A DNA stretch of 64,000 bases from Turnera subulata (taxonomy: Eukaryota; Streptophyta; Magnoliopsida; Malpighiales; Passifloraceae). Position numbers and translations under genes: made by a program. Positions within the stretch are counted from its first letter, which is position 1; the number at the start of each line of letters is the position of its first letter. The notes below the pieces were generated by a model. It did no database searches. It was not told where the DNA came from and saw only the letters and a program-made list of their open reading frames with translations. This document shows positions 34,534 to 46,376 of the stretch, one piece after another. The stretch lies in the NCBI GenBank assembly GCA_028386065.3, contig JAKUCV010003203.1, forward strand, positions 36,408-100,407, written 5' to 3'.

Positions 34534-35512
34534 GCTACGACAGAAATCCTAGAATCAGCACTATAATCCCCACAGTGTCAAACCGTTGTCCTGATCTTCA
34601 ATCCTAATCAAACTTGGTGAATCTCCACCCCCTTATTACTCCCAATCAGCAAGAAGCTATAGAAAGAGCTTTAAAACACATGATAGAATTTAGTGCAACC
34701 AACACCTTGAACCCTAATCAATAAGAAATTTAAAGAGTTAGAAACGCAAGAAATAGAATAACACGCCACAAGTTAGAAAACTTGATAAGTAATATTAAAT
34801 CCCTAATGTAAAACAAAGAGAATCACTCCCTTTAGAAAGATTGAATCACTCAATCAAGAGAACCTCAAAGGCAAACTTTATTATCAATAATCAATGTCAG
34901 GTGTCGAAACCAACACCCAAAAGACTCTATTTACACTAAAACTAGTACCCCTAGGTCGGCCACATATCCAATCCTAAGTCAGATTGGATTTGACTTCTAA
35001 CTCTAACCCTAAGCGCAAACACCCATCCTTTTTGGACTAGGTTTTAATTTAATCCAACAACATATTGGACTTAATTAAATCCTTAAAAAAATAACCCAAC
35101 TAAATAAACTATAGCCCACATTAATTAACCCAATTAAATGAACTTGACCCAAATAAAATAAATAGCCGAAATTAATATATTCATAATTATAAAAATTCGG
35201 CAACCCTAATAATAAAAGATAAATAAAATCGGCTTGGCCCACAAATAAAAAGACAACATGTCAATTGGGCCCAACTTAGTGTTGATGTCGAATACTCCTC
35301 TAGTGAGATCAAATGGGTTGGCTTCTTCTTCAATTCTTCTCCAAGCTTGATGACATGATCTTCTAGAAGCTCCTTGTTAATCAAAAGCTTGTATGTGATG
35401 AAGCAATTGATTCTTCAGTATCCTCGATCTTGCTCTTGTAATTGGACTTTGAGGAAGCACCACGGCGCCATCATCGTCTCCAATGGCGCTAGAAGCCTAC
35501 TTGAATGCATCA
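34534..35512 (-). repeat. CRM-B 3' LTR, main part
   Basis: On the minus strand it begins TGATGCATTCAAGTAGGC at 35512, directly after the polypurine-like GGAGGGAGGGAA. It runs to the LTR end near 34534, where the Tekay solo LTR splits off the last bases (31415-31420). It is very similar to the inverse of 42624-43592, including an AAAAAGGATGGG stretch not found in LTR X. The pol frame enters this LTR, as in CRM-A. Confidence 0.85.
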
Positions 35513-36770
35513 TTCCCTCCCTCCTTTAAAGGATTCGTCCTCGAATCTGAACCTGCATTGTCAAACGGAGACAAATCAAAAATATTGAATGTAGCACTAA
35601 CTTCATACTCACTAGGTAGATCAATCTTGTAGGCATTATCACTAATGCGTTCCAAGACTTTAAAAAGTCCATCCCCTCTTGCATCCAACTTGGATTTCCT
35701 TTGCTTGGGGAATCTCTCCTTCCTAAACTACACCCAAACCCAATCTTTAGGCTCAAAGTGAACCACCCTGTGCCCTTTATTGGCTCTCTATGCCACCTTA
35801 AGATTCTTTTTCTCAATGTGTTGTCTTGCCTTCTCATGTATGGATTTAACAAACTTTGCTCTTTGTTGTCCATCTATATTCAAAACATCTTTCAAAGGAA
35901 TAGGCAACAAGTCCAATGGGGTTAGTGGATTAAAACCATAGACAATCTCAAAAAGGCGAAAATCCAGTAGAAGAATGAATGCTCCTATTATAAGCAAACT
36001 CAACCACAGGAAACCATTCTTCCCAAGATTTCAGATTCTTACCAACCACAGCACGCAATAGAGTACCTAGAGTTCGATTTACCACCTCAATTTGGCCATC
36101 AGTTTAAAGGTGAACTTGGCCCTTAATTTACTCCAAAGAACACGCCAAAAGTGTGGTAAAAACTTAGTGTCTCTATCAGATATGATTGTCCTAGGAATGC
36201 CATGCAAACGTACTAGATCCCTAAAGAACAAATCAACAACATTCACAGCATCATCTGTTTTATGACATGTAATAAATTGAGACATTTTACTAAACCTGTC
36301 AACAACAACATTTACCTTTACTAGTCCTAGGCAATCCAATCACCAAATCCATAGAAATATTAGTCCAAGGACAATCAGGAATAGGTAAAGGAGTGTACAA
36401 ACTATGAGGTTGTACTTTACTCTTGGCTTGTCGACATATGATGCAACCTGCACAAACTATTTCCACATCTTTTTTTCATGTTAGGCCAACAAAAATGCTC
36501 ATGTAAGATGTCTAAAGTCTTAACAACACCAAAGTGCCCCATCAAGCCTCCATCATGAGCATCCCTAACAAGCAATTCACGCTTAGAACACACAGGCACA
36601 CACAATCTATTATCACACGTAAGGTATCCCTCATGCCTATAAAATCTTTGAAATGTAGCATGTTCACAAGCATCAAACACCATAGAGAAATCGGCATCAG
36701 CATGATATAAATCGTTAATATTCTCAAATCCAATCACCTTAGAAGAAAGAGATGCAATTAAAGAGTACCT
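35513..36770 (-). pseudogene. CRM-B integrase relic
   Basis: Minus-strand blocks: HHCC region ([18 protein letters not shown], then Cys-rich end), core [39 protein letters not shown], and the C-terminal region with [15 protein letters not shown] and [18 protein letters not shown] to the LTR border. The segment between WSKLRAKF and GQIEVVNR has a deletion, and several frames are needed. There is no chromodomain, as expected for CRM. Confidence 0.8.
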
Positions 36771-37401
36771 CCTAAATAAAGCATCAGCTATGACATTATC
36801 CTTTCCCTGCTTGTATTTAACAACATACGGGAATTTCTTAACGAATTCAAGCCGTTTAGCATGGCGCTTACCTAGCTTACCTTGGCCCATTAAATACTTC
36901 AAGCACTCATGATCCATATGAATCACAAACTCATTTGGCCATAGATAATGCTGCCAAGTTTGTAATGCCCTCGCCAAGGCATACAACTCCATATCATAAG
37001 TGGAGTAATTGAGTTATGCCCCCTTCAATTTTTCACTGAAATAAGTCATAGGTCGCTTTTCCTGAAACAAAAGAGCACCAATACCTACTCCAAAAGCATC
37101 ACATTCAATCTCAAGTGTGCAATTAAAGTCAAGCAATCTCAATATAGGAGTAGAACAAAGTTTTTCCTTTAACAAATTAAATGACAAAATTTGTTTCTCT
37201 CCCCACTTAAATCCAACCTCCTTTTTCATAATGTCTTTTAAAGGGGCAACAATTGAACTAAAATCCTTCACAAACCTCCTATAGAAACTAGCAAGTCTAT
37301 GAAAAGATCTTACCTCACTTACTATAGTAGGAGTCGGTCACTCCCTATTGGCTTTTACTTTTTCCTGGTCAACTTTAATACCTTTAACATAACCAAGAAA
37401 C
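36771..37401 (-). pseudogene. CRM-B RT C-terminus and RNase H relic
   Basis: From 37401 downward: [15 protein letters not shown], a TGA near 37338, [20 protein letters not shown], then RNase H with [14 protein letters not shown], a stop near 37013, and [15 protein letters not shown] and [12 protein letters not shown]. It is continuous with 38931 onward once the solo LTR is removed. Confidence 0.8.
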
Positions 37402-38930
37402 TGTTAGTTATATGCCCAAAAGCCAATCTATGGATGATTGTAGTCATGTATATACATTGAGGTTATTCCAATAAATATGATTATGAGATAATTGCTTGCA
37501 CATATTTATAACCCTAGTTTATACTTGATGTATTCTTAAATGTCCCTAGTCGGTTATTATTACGGATGGGTTGTAATAATAAATTAAGACTAGCATATGT
37601 TGAGAATTTATATGTGATATGGATTCTACATACGGGTACAAGTTAGAGAACTTGTGGACCGGACCGACCCATATAAGAACCCTACGTGGAACGTTATATG
37701 TATGTCATTAGTGGTTCTTATAGATTGTCCTCCGACCTGAGATCGTCAAGGTATCCAACATATGAGTCATGTACTTTGATATTATTCCTAGTCATCCGTA
37801 ACTGGGTGGACATAAGGGTAGTCATTGGGTATATGATGAGTATGTAGTGGGTTTTGATTGATCAAGAGGGGATTCATCCGACCCATATAACGGGTATATT
37901 ATCGGATGGTTTCTTGATAGAGTTGGACTGTTAAATGCATGGCCATGCTCGGATTAGGTGATATCACGGGTATCCGTTTTATACAGTTATCTCGGGGATC
38001 AAGAAACATAGATTAAACATATACGAGATTGGCATATTCCATGTTTCGTGTTTGATCTTGATGATGGGACGAAAGGACGATGACATATTCCGAGGCATAG
38101 TGAATCAGTACTGATCTTGTCGTTCGGGTAGCAATGATGTGTTGCTAGACGCCGCTCTTTGTTTATAATTGTAAAATGAGATTCTACAATTATTGCCGGA
38201 CGTTACAAGTGCCTACAGGGTCACACACAAAGAACCGTTGATTCGAGCAGTTGGTTGAACCGTGGTTGGACCATGGTTGGACCGGGTGTGGTTGGACCGT
38301 GGTTGAACCGTGGTTGGACCGTGGTTGAACCAGGGTCGTTTTGGGACAATAATTATCAGAATTATTGACCAGAGATTAGTGGAGAGGAGTGTTTATGTCT
38401 GCTTATGGCTAATGGTGGACATGATAATGAAATGTCATTATCATGGGCCATTAAGGTCATTATCATGGGCCATTAGTGTTGGCCATTCACTTATGCACTA
38501 ATTGAGGGATTAGAGAGAGTTAGTGATCAGATCATATTGGCTGCTCCCTCCCCTCTCTTTGCACGTTTTGACAGCACCAAAAACACCTCCTCTTCTCTTC
38601 TTCTTCCTTGTGAAAGAAAGAAGAAAACCACACACACAAAAGGCACCCGGTTTTCTTGTTGCTAGCACATCAGTCCGGGGAGCTCGAGGCTTGATTCGTG
38701 AGACGATTCCAAGCCAATCACGGTTCGTGTGGATACCGTAGAGGAGCCAGGCCGTTGTCTTGCTCTTGCTGATTCCATACACAAGTTAGGTGAAAGATCC
38801 TAACCTTCCAGGTATGTAAATATTGTTATTCGGTTTATGCATGCTTCACTTGGTTCTTGGATAGTTTCCCTTGTTTCCGCTGCTTGTTGTGCTTGTTATG
38901 AATGTCATAATAGCTCTAGGGAAACTTAAA
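37402..38930 (+). mobile_element. Angela-type solo LTR, 1529 bp
   Basis: It starts TGTTAGTTATATGCCC and ends GGGAAACTTAAA (terminal CA changed to AA). It is flanked by a perfect GAAAC duplication (37397-37401, 38931-38935). The RT frame of CRM-B resumes across it. The GTGGTTGGACC tandem repeat at 38251-38335 is longer than in the element at 22569-31043. Confidence 0.9.
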
Positions 38931-39858
38931 GAAACATAACATGGTCCAAGCAAAAAGTACACTTAGATATCTTACAATATAATTTCGCAGTTCTTAATGC
39001 TTCCAAAACTAACCTAAGATGCTTAGTATGCTCATCAACATTCTTGCTATAAACCTGAATATCGTCAAAGTGAACAACCACAAATTTTCCAATGAATGAT
39101 CTCAAAACATAATTCATCAACCTCATAAAGGTGCTAGGCGCTTTAGTCAATTCAAAAGGCATAACCAACCATTCATATAAACCATATTTTGTTTTAAAAG
39201 CAGTTTTCCATTCATCACCAATTTTCTTTCTAATCTAATGGTAACCACTTATAAGATCAATCTTAGAAAATATACATGCACCATGTAATTCATCTAGCAT
39301 ATCATCCGATCTAGGAATGGGATGGTGATACTATACCGTAGTCATGTTGGCGGCGCGACAATTAACACGCATACGCCAAGTTCCATCCTTCTTTGGAACT
39401 AGAATGACTAGCACAGCACAAGGACTCAAGCTCTCCCTAATGTGCCCCTTTTGCAGCAAATCATCCACTTGTCTTTGCAACTCCGTTGTCTCTTCTAGAT
39501 TTGCTCTATAAGCAAGATGATTTGGAATTTGTATCTCTGGCATGAAATTGATTTGATGCTCTATGCCTCTAATAGGAGGCAACTCCGTAGAAAACTCTTC
39601 AGGAAACACATCAGCATAGCCCTACAAAATAGAAACAACATAACTAGGCAAATTGGGGTTAAGGTCAGTGTCAGATGAATAAGTTTGCTTGCAGTAAAGC
39701 ATCCCTAACACTCTTTTGTTCCCAAAAGCTACCCTCAAATCCCTAACACTTGCATAGAAAATTTTTTCTCTTTTTTTCTCTCTTTTCTTTAGTGATGTCG
39801 ACATCATCACTCTTTTTTTTGTCTCCACTCTTGACGACATCTCTCCCCTTCTTTTCAC
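38931..39858 (-). pseudogene. CRM-B reverse transcriptase, N-terminal part
   Basis: Minus-strand blocks: [40 protein letters not shown], a gap with stops, [16 protein letters not shown] and the active site [13 protein letters not shown]. The last reads HFDD where CRM-A has YFDD. The frame is split by the solo LTR at 38930. Confidence 0.8.
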
Positions 39859-40528
39859 TCAGTTTTTGCTCTCCTTTTGCAAAGCCTTCGGCTTTCCTCT
39901 CTTCCTCACTCAGTGTCGCCAATTTGGCCTCTTTCTCCTTCATCCAAGCATCCATACTTTTTTGCATAAACATCTGATCCTCAAACACCCCGGTAGGAGA
40001 CAGTGGCGCCAAGTTCACCTTCCTATCTCCCCAGGCGAATGTGTACCTATTCCTATGGCTATGATGCAATACTTTCCTATCATATTGCCATGGCCTCCCC
40101 AATAGAATATGGCATGCCTGCATAGGTACAACATCACATAAAACTTGATCAGTGTATTGACCAATGGAGAAAGAAATAAGAACCTGCTTTGTTACTTTCA
40201 CTTCTCCAGTGTCATTCAACCATTGCAATTTGTATGGTCTAGAATGATTTTGACTCTCCAATCCCATCTTCTCCACTAGCATCGTACTCGCCACATGGGT
40301 GCAACTCGCACCATCAAAGATCATGCTATGCGGCTTGCCATCAATCATACATCTAGTGTGAAAGATGTTCTCTCTCTGCTCACTTCCATCTTCCTTTTGT
40401 TGCATGTTCAGCACCCTTCCAGTAACAAGCAACCTCCTCATCAGAATTGTTGTCTCTTGCATCTTCCAATTCAGGCATATTCGGATCAATGGAGTCATCA
40501 TCCTCATCCTCAGAATAGATATCGCCAT
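39743..40528 (-). pseudogene. CRM-B protease relic
   Basis: The frame is open for 261 codons. The active site reads MIFDGASCTHVAST, keeping the Asp but with Ala for the usual second Gly. HILLGRPWQYDRKVL and a Lys/Glu-rich linker follow. A frameshift near 40440 separates it from gag. Confidence 0.8.
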
Positions 40529-41715
40529 TATGCTTGACCATCATAGCCTTTTTATTTTGACATTGAGCAGCATAATGTCCCTTTCCAAAGCACCTAAAAC
40601 ACTTGATATCTCTCAGCTTCCCAGTAGGCGAAATGACATCCGTAGGAGTAGCAGATGTCGCCACTTCCTTCCCTTTCCAAGGTGTCACCTTTGGTGTTCC
40701 ATAGGTAGGTTTATTCGAGCTTCTCACCTCTTGCTTGGTGTATTTGGCACTAGCACTCCAACTAGTGTAACTAGAAGTTCTCCCGATCTTGGTAACTCTG
40801 AGTTGCTTCTCAATCTTGGAAGCTAAAGCTACCATCTCATCAAGTTCTGCATAGTGCTGCAACTTAAGAATATTAGCAATGTCAGTATTCAAACCAAAAT
40901 AGAATCTAGACATAGTGGTCTTCACCCTCCATAACTTCAGCTTAATTCATTGCCATCTCTAATGCCCTTCAGTACTCTTTTACAGTCTTGGTTCCCTGCT
41001 TCATTGCTTGAACTTTATGAAGAAGTTCCTTTTGATGAGTGGCAGGAACAAATGTGTTCTACATAATCCTCTTCAACTCTGCCCAAGTCTCTATCTCCGC
41101 CTCGCCATACTCTCTCCTTCTAGAAACAAGCTTCTTCCACCAAGATCTTGCATAGTCTTTGAATTCTACCACAGTAAGCTTCACCTTCTTCTCCTCGAAA
41201 TACATGTGGCAACCAAAGATAGCCTCCATGTCATGTACCCAATCCAAGTACACCTCAGGTTCTCCAGTAATATGGAATGTAGGTAGCTTCATCTTGATGC
41301 TATTCAGATCATTGTCCAGGCGCAATGCTCCAGCTTCTTGGTCAATGAATGGCCGATCAAACCTTCGCCTATATGTGCCAATATCGTCACCTCTGGCTCC
41401 ATTACCTCGCCCTCTTACTGGAGGAACTCTTTGATTAACTTCTCCAACTTGTTCTTCAAGATCCTCTTCATCTACCTCTTCTCTAGCTGGTGCGGCATCT
41501 AGTGCTCCTCTTCTTTCCCTTGGCGCACCCACACTGTTAGATAGCTCTTGGACAATCCTCTCCTATCTATCTTGTCGAGCTCCTTGATTTCTCCCTTGTC
41601 TATCCAGCTTTGTGTTCACCTCTCTAATCTACAACTCCAATCGGTCAAAGAACTCCTTAAGTTGAGCTGCAGACACCCCGGATTGGTCACCATCACTGCT
41701 ACTAGCTTTCGACAT
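40380..41715 (-). pseudogene. CRM-B gag relic
   Basis: It starts MSKASSSDGDQSGVSAAQ at 41715, with stops near 41630 and 41565. An Arg/Gly-rich segment, MKLPTFHITGEPEVYLDWV and WAELKRIM follow, then a stop near 41061. ILKLQHYAELDEMVALASKI and a zinc knuckle CFRCFGKGHYAAQC near 40600 complete the order known from CRM-A. Confidence 0.8.
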
Positions 41716-42595
41716 AGTGTAATAACCTACAAAAACTTGTTAGTAATAAACAAATCCTCACGTGTTTATACTCGTGTTTAGTCTCTCTTGGAAATAGATG
41801 TGTCGCTCAGCCTTTTTCCTCTCTTGATTTTGCTTCAATTTTACAAGTCAGGATAAAATAAAACAAAATCAAGCAAACCAACCAGCAAAGTATTATTCTA
41901 AGAAAACAAAGAAATCCTAATAGAAAGAAAGAAAGGTTAACAAAAGTAGAAGCAAATAAGACTCCAATAAGAAAAGAAAGATCACACACAGAACAAAAAT
42001 TGTATGTGAATGATTATTGGCACAATTGAGCAATTATAAAACAACAATCACCCAACACAAAGAAAGCACAGTAATCGCAATCAACAGCAAAGAAATTTGA
42101 AACCTGCAAAAAATTTTGTAAGTCAAATCACTTACAAAACAGAATTGTCAAAAACAATTTGTAACCCTTTTGCCCTACAAATCGACAACACCAATTCCAC
42201 AATCAACAATTTCTCAACTATTTCAATCAACCAAAATCAGCCAATCAACCAAAAATTGACCAATATAATTTCGGCCACCCTTTCAATTCCTGCATGAAAT
42301 TCACACAATTGCAATCTCAAAACAAGAATTACAATTCAAGCAACCCTAGCTCTAATCGACTTCTCCTTTCTTTTCTTTTGCTTTCTTTTTTTTTTTAAGT
42401 AATGTCGACAACAATTTTAAATTAAAAAAATTAACTATTTTTTTTTTATGTAGATGTCGACTAGGATAAATAAGAAAAAAGCAAGAACTGAAACTGAAAA
42501 CATAGAAATCAATGGCCATGAATTGATGAAAAACAATTAACAGAAAACAAAACACAAGGATATGATTGATTGAAACCTTAAGCTCCGCTACCAAT
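41716..42595 (-). other. CRM-B leader and primer binding site
   Basis: An untranslated minus-strand leader with T-runs at about 42390 and 42440. The reverse complement of ATTGGTAGCGGAGC at 42580-42595 is the primer binding site and directly abuts an LTR end. It matches the PBS of CRM-A at 46379. Confidence 0.75.
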
Positions 42596-42623
42596 TGATA
42601 CGGTAGAGGTTCCTAGAATCAAT
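42596..42623 (-). repeat. 28-bp relic of a correctly oriented CRM-B LTR end
   Basis: On the minus strand this reads ...TCTAGGAACCTCTACCGTATCA next to the primer binding site. It equals the last bases of a CRM LTR in normal orientation and is all that remains of the expected 5' LTR here. Confidence 0.7.
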
Positions 42624-43592
42624 TGATGTGAGGCATTCAAGCAGGCTTCTAGCACCATTGGAAAGGATGATGACGCCATGGTGCTTCCTCAAGGTCCAAT
42701 TACAAGAGCAAGATCAAGGATGCTGAAGAATCAATTGCTTCATCACATACAAGTTTTGATTAACAAGAAGCTTCAAGAAGATCATGTCATCAAGCTTGGA
42801 GAAGAATTAAAGAAGAAGCCAATCCATTTGATCTCATTGGAGGAGTAATCGACATCAACGCCAAGTGGGGCCCAATCGACATGTTGTCTTTTTATTTGTG
42901 GGCCAAGTTGATTTTATTTATCTTTTATTATTAGGGTTGCCGAATTTTTATAATTATGGATTTATTAATTTCAACTATTTATTTTATTTGGGTCAAGTCC
43001 ATCTAATTGGGTTAATTAATTTGGACTTTAGTTTATCTAGTTGGGTTATTTTTGTAAGGGTTTAATTAAGTCCAATATGTTGTTGGATTAAATTAAAACC
43101 TAGTCCAAAAAGGATGGGTATTTGCGCCTAGGGTTAGAGTTAGAAGTCAAATCCAATTTGACTTAGGGTTGGATATGTGGCCGACCTAGGGATATTAGTT
43201 TTAGTATAAATATAGTCTTTTTGGTGTTGGTTTCGACACATGACATTGATTATTGATAATAAAGTATGCCTTTGAGGTTCTCTTGATTGAGTGATACAAT
43301 CTTTCTAAAGGGAGTGATTCTCTTTGTTTTACATTAGGGATTTAATATTACTTATCAAGTTTTGTAACTTATGGCTTGTTATTCTAATCCTTGTGTTTCT
43401 AACTCTTTGAATTTCTTGCTGATTAGGGTTCAAGGTGTTGGTTGCACTAAATTCTATCATGTGTTTTAAAGCTCTTTCTATTACTTCTTACTGATTGGGG
43501 GGTCGGAGTGGAGATTTCACCAAGTTTGATTAAGATTAAAGATCGAGACAACAGTTTGACACTGTGGGGAATCTAGGATTTCTGCCGTATCA
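42624..43592 (+). repeat. CRM-B right LTR in inverted orientation, 969 bp
   Basis: It starts TGATGTGAGGCATTCAAG and ends GCCGTATCA. It encodes the LTR tail [19 protein letters not shown] to a stop near 42847. It is the closest relative of 34534-35512, so it is the partner LTR of the same element but points the opposite way. Confidence 0.8.
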
Positions 43593-43830
43593 TTAGGTCT
43601 AAGCTTGGCCGACTTATGGTTAATAGGTTTAGTATAAATGGAGTCTTTTAGCTTACAATTTCGGCACCTATGACATATTTGATTGATAAAGAATGAATTT
43701 TTATTAAGGAAGTTCTAAGGGTTTCAAGAGAGAGGAGGAGTGTACATGGGAGAAAAAGGTTAGTTCTGTATCTTAGAATTACAATGAATCCCTCCCCCTT
43801 TGTTTGCCCTTGTCTATTCTGTATATACTA
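43593..43830 (+). mobile_element. CRM LTR 'X', third part
   Basis: It begins with the second TTAGG, then GGCCGACTTATGG, TTTAGTATAAATGGAGTC and GATTGATAAAGAATG, in the order of other CRM LTRs. TATAAAT here would be its TATA box. No LTR end is reached before the orientation changes. Confidence 0.6.
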
Positions 43831-44658
43831 TGTGAATATGATGCCCTAAATCGGATGGATGTCCTTTATCCTCATCTACTTGATCCGACGATGCAACAAC
43901 AACGACAACAAAAACTTTTTTTTGTTTATTATAGACTATATAGTCGACACTAGGAAAACAAGGCAAACGACACAACAATTTTGCAATTTCAAATTGACAC
44001 AACCAACAGCCCAATCGCAAACTCCTTTTTTAACTTTTTTTTATTATCAATTGACTAACTGCATATGAAATCAGCCAAATTTTAAAGAATAAGATAGTAA
44101 CAAGCACAATCAAGTCGACTACCCAACCAGCCAAATTGCACTTTCAATTTCTTTTTTTAAATATAAATTGACAAGGATCTACTACAAAGATAATATAACC
44201 ACAACCCTAGACCAAGCTAGAATCACCTTCGAATCAATCGATGTCCCGATGATCAATATCAATCCAACCAAACTTTAGTTAAATACCTCTATCACTTCAA
44301 AATTCAACAAAGGGGTTAAGCAAAAATAGAGTAATATAACACAAGAAATCTTATAAATGTCACAAATAGTCCAATACCTGATAAGTAAACATAATCCTTG
44401 AAATAAAAAAGCAAAGAATTAATCTCACTTACAAAGAAACAAGGTTAAAGAAAACCTCAAACTTTTATTATGAATAATGATACGGCAACACTACCAGAAC
44501 AAAGCTAGATAGAACCTCCTAATCAATCAAAGCCACCACGATCATAAATTAATTCAACCAAAATAGGGTTTCAGCAACTACCTCTATCACCTCAGAACAA
44601 AACAAAGTTGTTAAGCAACAATACAATAATAATCACCAGGATTCTTGCAACGCCACTG
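43831..44658 (-). mobile_element. CRM LTR and leader fragments
   Basis: Minus-strand reading shows two copies of the LTR 3' section. One ends in GTTGCCGTATCA at 44480 (TGATACGGCAACAC on the plus strand). A second has GTGATAGAGGTATTTAAC near 44300. Further left is T-rich leader-like sequence. The order suggests one CRM LTR inserted in another, followed by truncation. No coding sequence. Confidence 0.5.
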
Positions 44659-45605
44659 TGTAGACCCGACCAGAAATCCGACCTCTTCACCTAATTGTTT
44701 CTTCTTGCCAAATCCAACAATCAAAGGAGTCGCCACCCGGACTTTATTTCTTGGAAAAATCAAGGGAAAAACCATAGGCATCAATTCCTCTTAGGCAACA
44801 ACATAAGAAACCGGTCTAGCTAACTAGAGATTGTTGGATTCGGGGGTTCGTCACTGGTAGTTAGGGAATAGCACCCTATCCGTGTGGGGGTGAAATTTTG
44901 TACAATAGATGGGTTAGATAGCCTACCTTGTGTGAGTGTGCAAGTGTAGAAACAAAAATTACAAAAAAGAAAATTAAACCTAATTCTAGAACAAAACGAA
45001 AAAAATAAATATAATTGGGCTTGAGTCTCCACCACTAGAAACCACCTACATACTCCGGCGAACGGGTTCAAAGCCCACACAGTTCTCATAGTTTTCCAAT
45101 CAAGATTGAGTGACCGAGATGACCGATTGACTATGTCACAATATGTCATCAAGATATCAGCAAAAGAGAATAAAAAGGATCAAGTATTACCTCTAGTAGT
45201 CCTCCTCTAGCTCCTTGACTTGGGTTTCTTACTAAACCCAATTCTTTTCCATTTCTCAACTTCACCTTGATTTCTTTTTTATTCTTCCTTGCTGGATGTT
45301 TGTTATTGCTATACTTCACAAGAAAATTGCCAGAATAACAATAGAAAAGAGTATTTGACAGTTTGGAGAAATAGAGTTTTCCCAAGCTTTTCTGAGCTTA
45401 AAGAATAAAAATGATCTAGCTTAATAGCTCTTGATGGATCCTTTTAGAGTGAGTGGGAGCCTTTATTTATAGAACTATGGGAGTGTACAGCTCATGGACC
45501 CCATAATTGACAGGATTCTTACTTAAAATTAGGTCCAAGATGCATATAATTTGATTAACGGCCCAAAAATCAGGAAAAAAAAGCGTTCTAGGAGGCCATG
45601 ACCAC
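44659..45605 (+). mobile_element. Tat/Ogre-type gypsy LTR, solo or fragment
   Basis: It begins TGTAGACCCGACC. It contains GGAGTCGCCACCCGGACTTT near 44729, then GATTCGGGGGTTCGTCAC and GGGAATAGCACCCTATCCGTG. These are phrases characteristic of Tat/Retand/Ogre LTRs as I recall them. The bases CACTG occur before (44654-44658) and after (45606-45610), but the presumed end does not read CA, so the boundary is uncertain. No internal region. Confidence 0.55.
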
Positions 45606-45614
45606 CACTGCTGG

Positions 45615-46376
45615 TGGTGCAAGCAAGCAAGCGCCAAGTGGAGCTAATGATAGAGATGGCGCCATTAGCTTGCCTCAAGGACCAATCACACGGGCTCGAT
45701 TGAAGATGATCAAGAATCACATGCTGCACTTTGTTCAAGCTTTGATAAATCAATAATTGTAAGAAGACAAGATGATCAAGCTTGGAGAAGAGTACAAGAA
45801 GAAACCAACATGTGTCTCTGTCAATGGAGAGGAAGCCTAGTCGACTGGAGCGTGTGGGCCCTATGTCGACATATCCATTTTAATTTGCTAATTAAATGCC
45901 GATTTTATTCTATAAAAACAATTAATAATTTTCGGCTAGGGTCTTTATTTGATTTGAGTTATTATTGTTATTTGGCCAAGGAGTTAGGAGACAAACTCCA
46001 AGTCGGTAAGGGAAGCTTTTGTGGCCGACTTGGGTGCCTATATATAGGGTCTTTAGGGTTCATTTTATAACACACATTATTCTTGCTATTTTGATAATAA
46101 AGTTTGAGGTTTTCATTACCTTGGTTATTTTCAAGTAGAATTGATTTCTTCTTGTTTATTTGAGGAATTGTGTTTACTTATCAAGTGATTGATTTGCTTG
46201 TGGCGTATTCAAGATTCCTAGCTTTTATTACTCTATTGTTGCTTAACGCCTTTGTTGTGTTTTGAGGTGATAGTATTGGCTGAAACCCTAATTTGGTTGA
46301 ATTGGTTGCTGATCTTGGAGACTTTGATTGATTTGGAGGTGCTATCTAGCTTTGTTCTGGTAGTGTTGCCGTATCA
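45615..46376 (+). repeat. CRM-A 5' LTR, 762 bp
   Basis: TGGTGCAAGCAAGC...GCCGTATCA. It lacks about 106 bp present in the 3' LTR (around 52270-52380, with the AACCTAGTCC phrase), a deletion after integration. A GGCCGACTT-containing repeat flanks the deleted part. Confidence 0.9.
46039..46046 (+). promoter_or_regulatory. TATA box of the CRM-A LTR
   Basis: TATATATA followed by GGGTCTTTAGGG, repeated in the 3' LTR at about 52443. It would drive the genomic RNA from R. Confidence 0.6.

Larger units (their letters stand above)
31415..43592 (-). mobile_element. CRM-B, minus-strand CRM retrotransposon with LTRs in opposite orientation
   Basis: The target-site duplication TTAGG lies at 31410-31414 and 43593-43597, and the interrupted LTR X continues across it. 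Both outer ends read as LTR termini of the U5 side: TGATAC... on the left and ...GCCGTATCA on the right. The internal region (35513-42595) is entirely minus-strand in the order leader, gag, protease, RT, RNase H, integrase. The left LTR has the matching minus orientation, but the right LTR (42624-43592) is plus-oriented. Two later solo LTRs sit inside. Coding parts carry many stops and indels. Confidence 0.8.

Noticed and set aside
44654..45610. CACTG target duplication for the Tat/Ogre-type LTR
   Set aside because: The implied LTR would not end in CA and the flanks do not join to a continuous CRM LTR, so I do not claim it.
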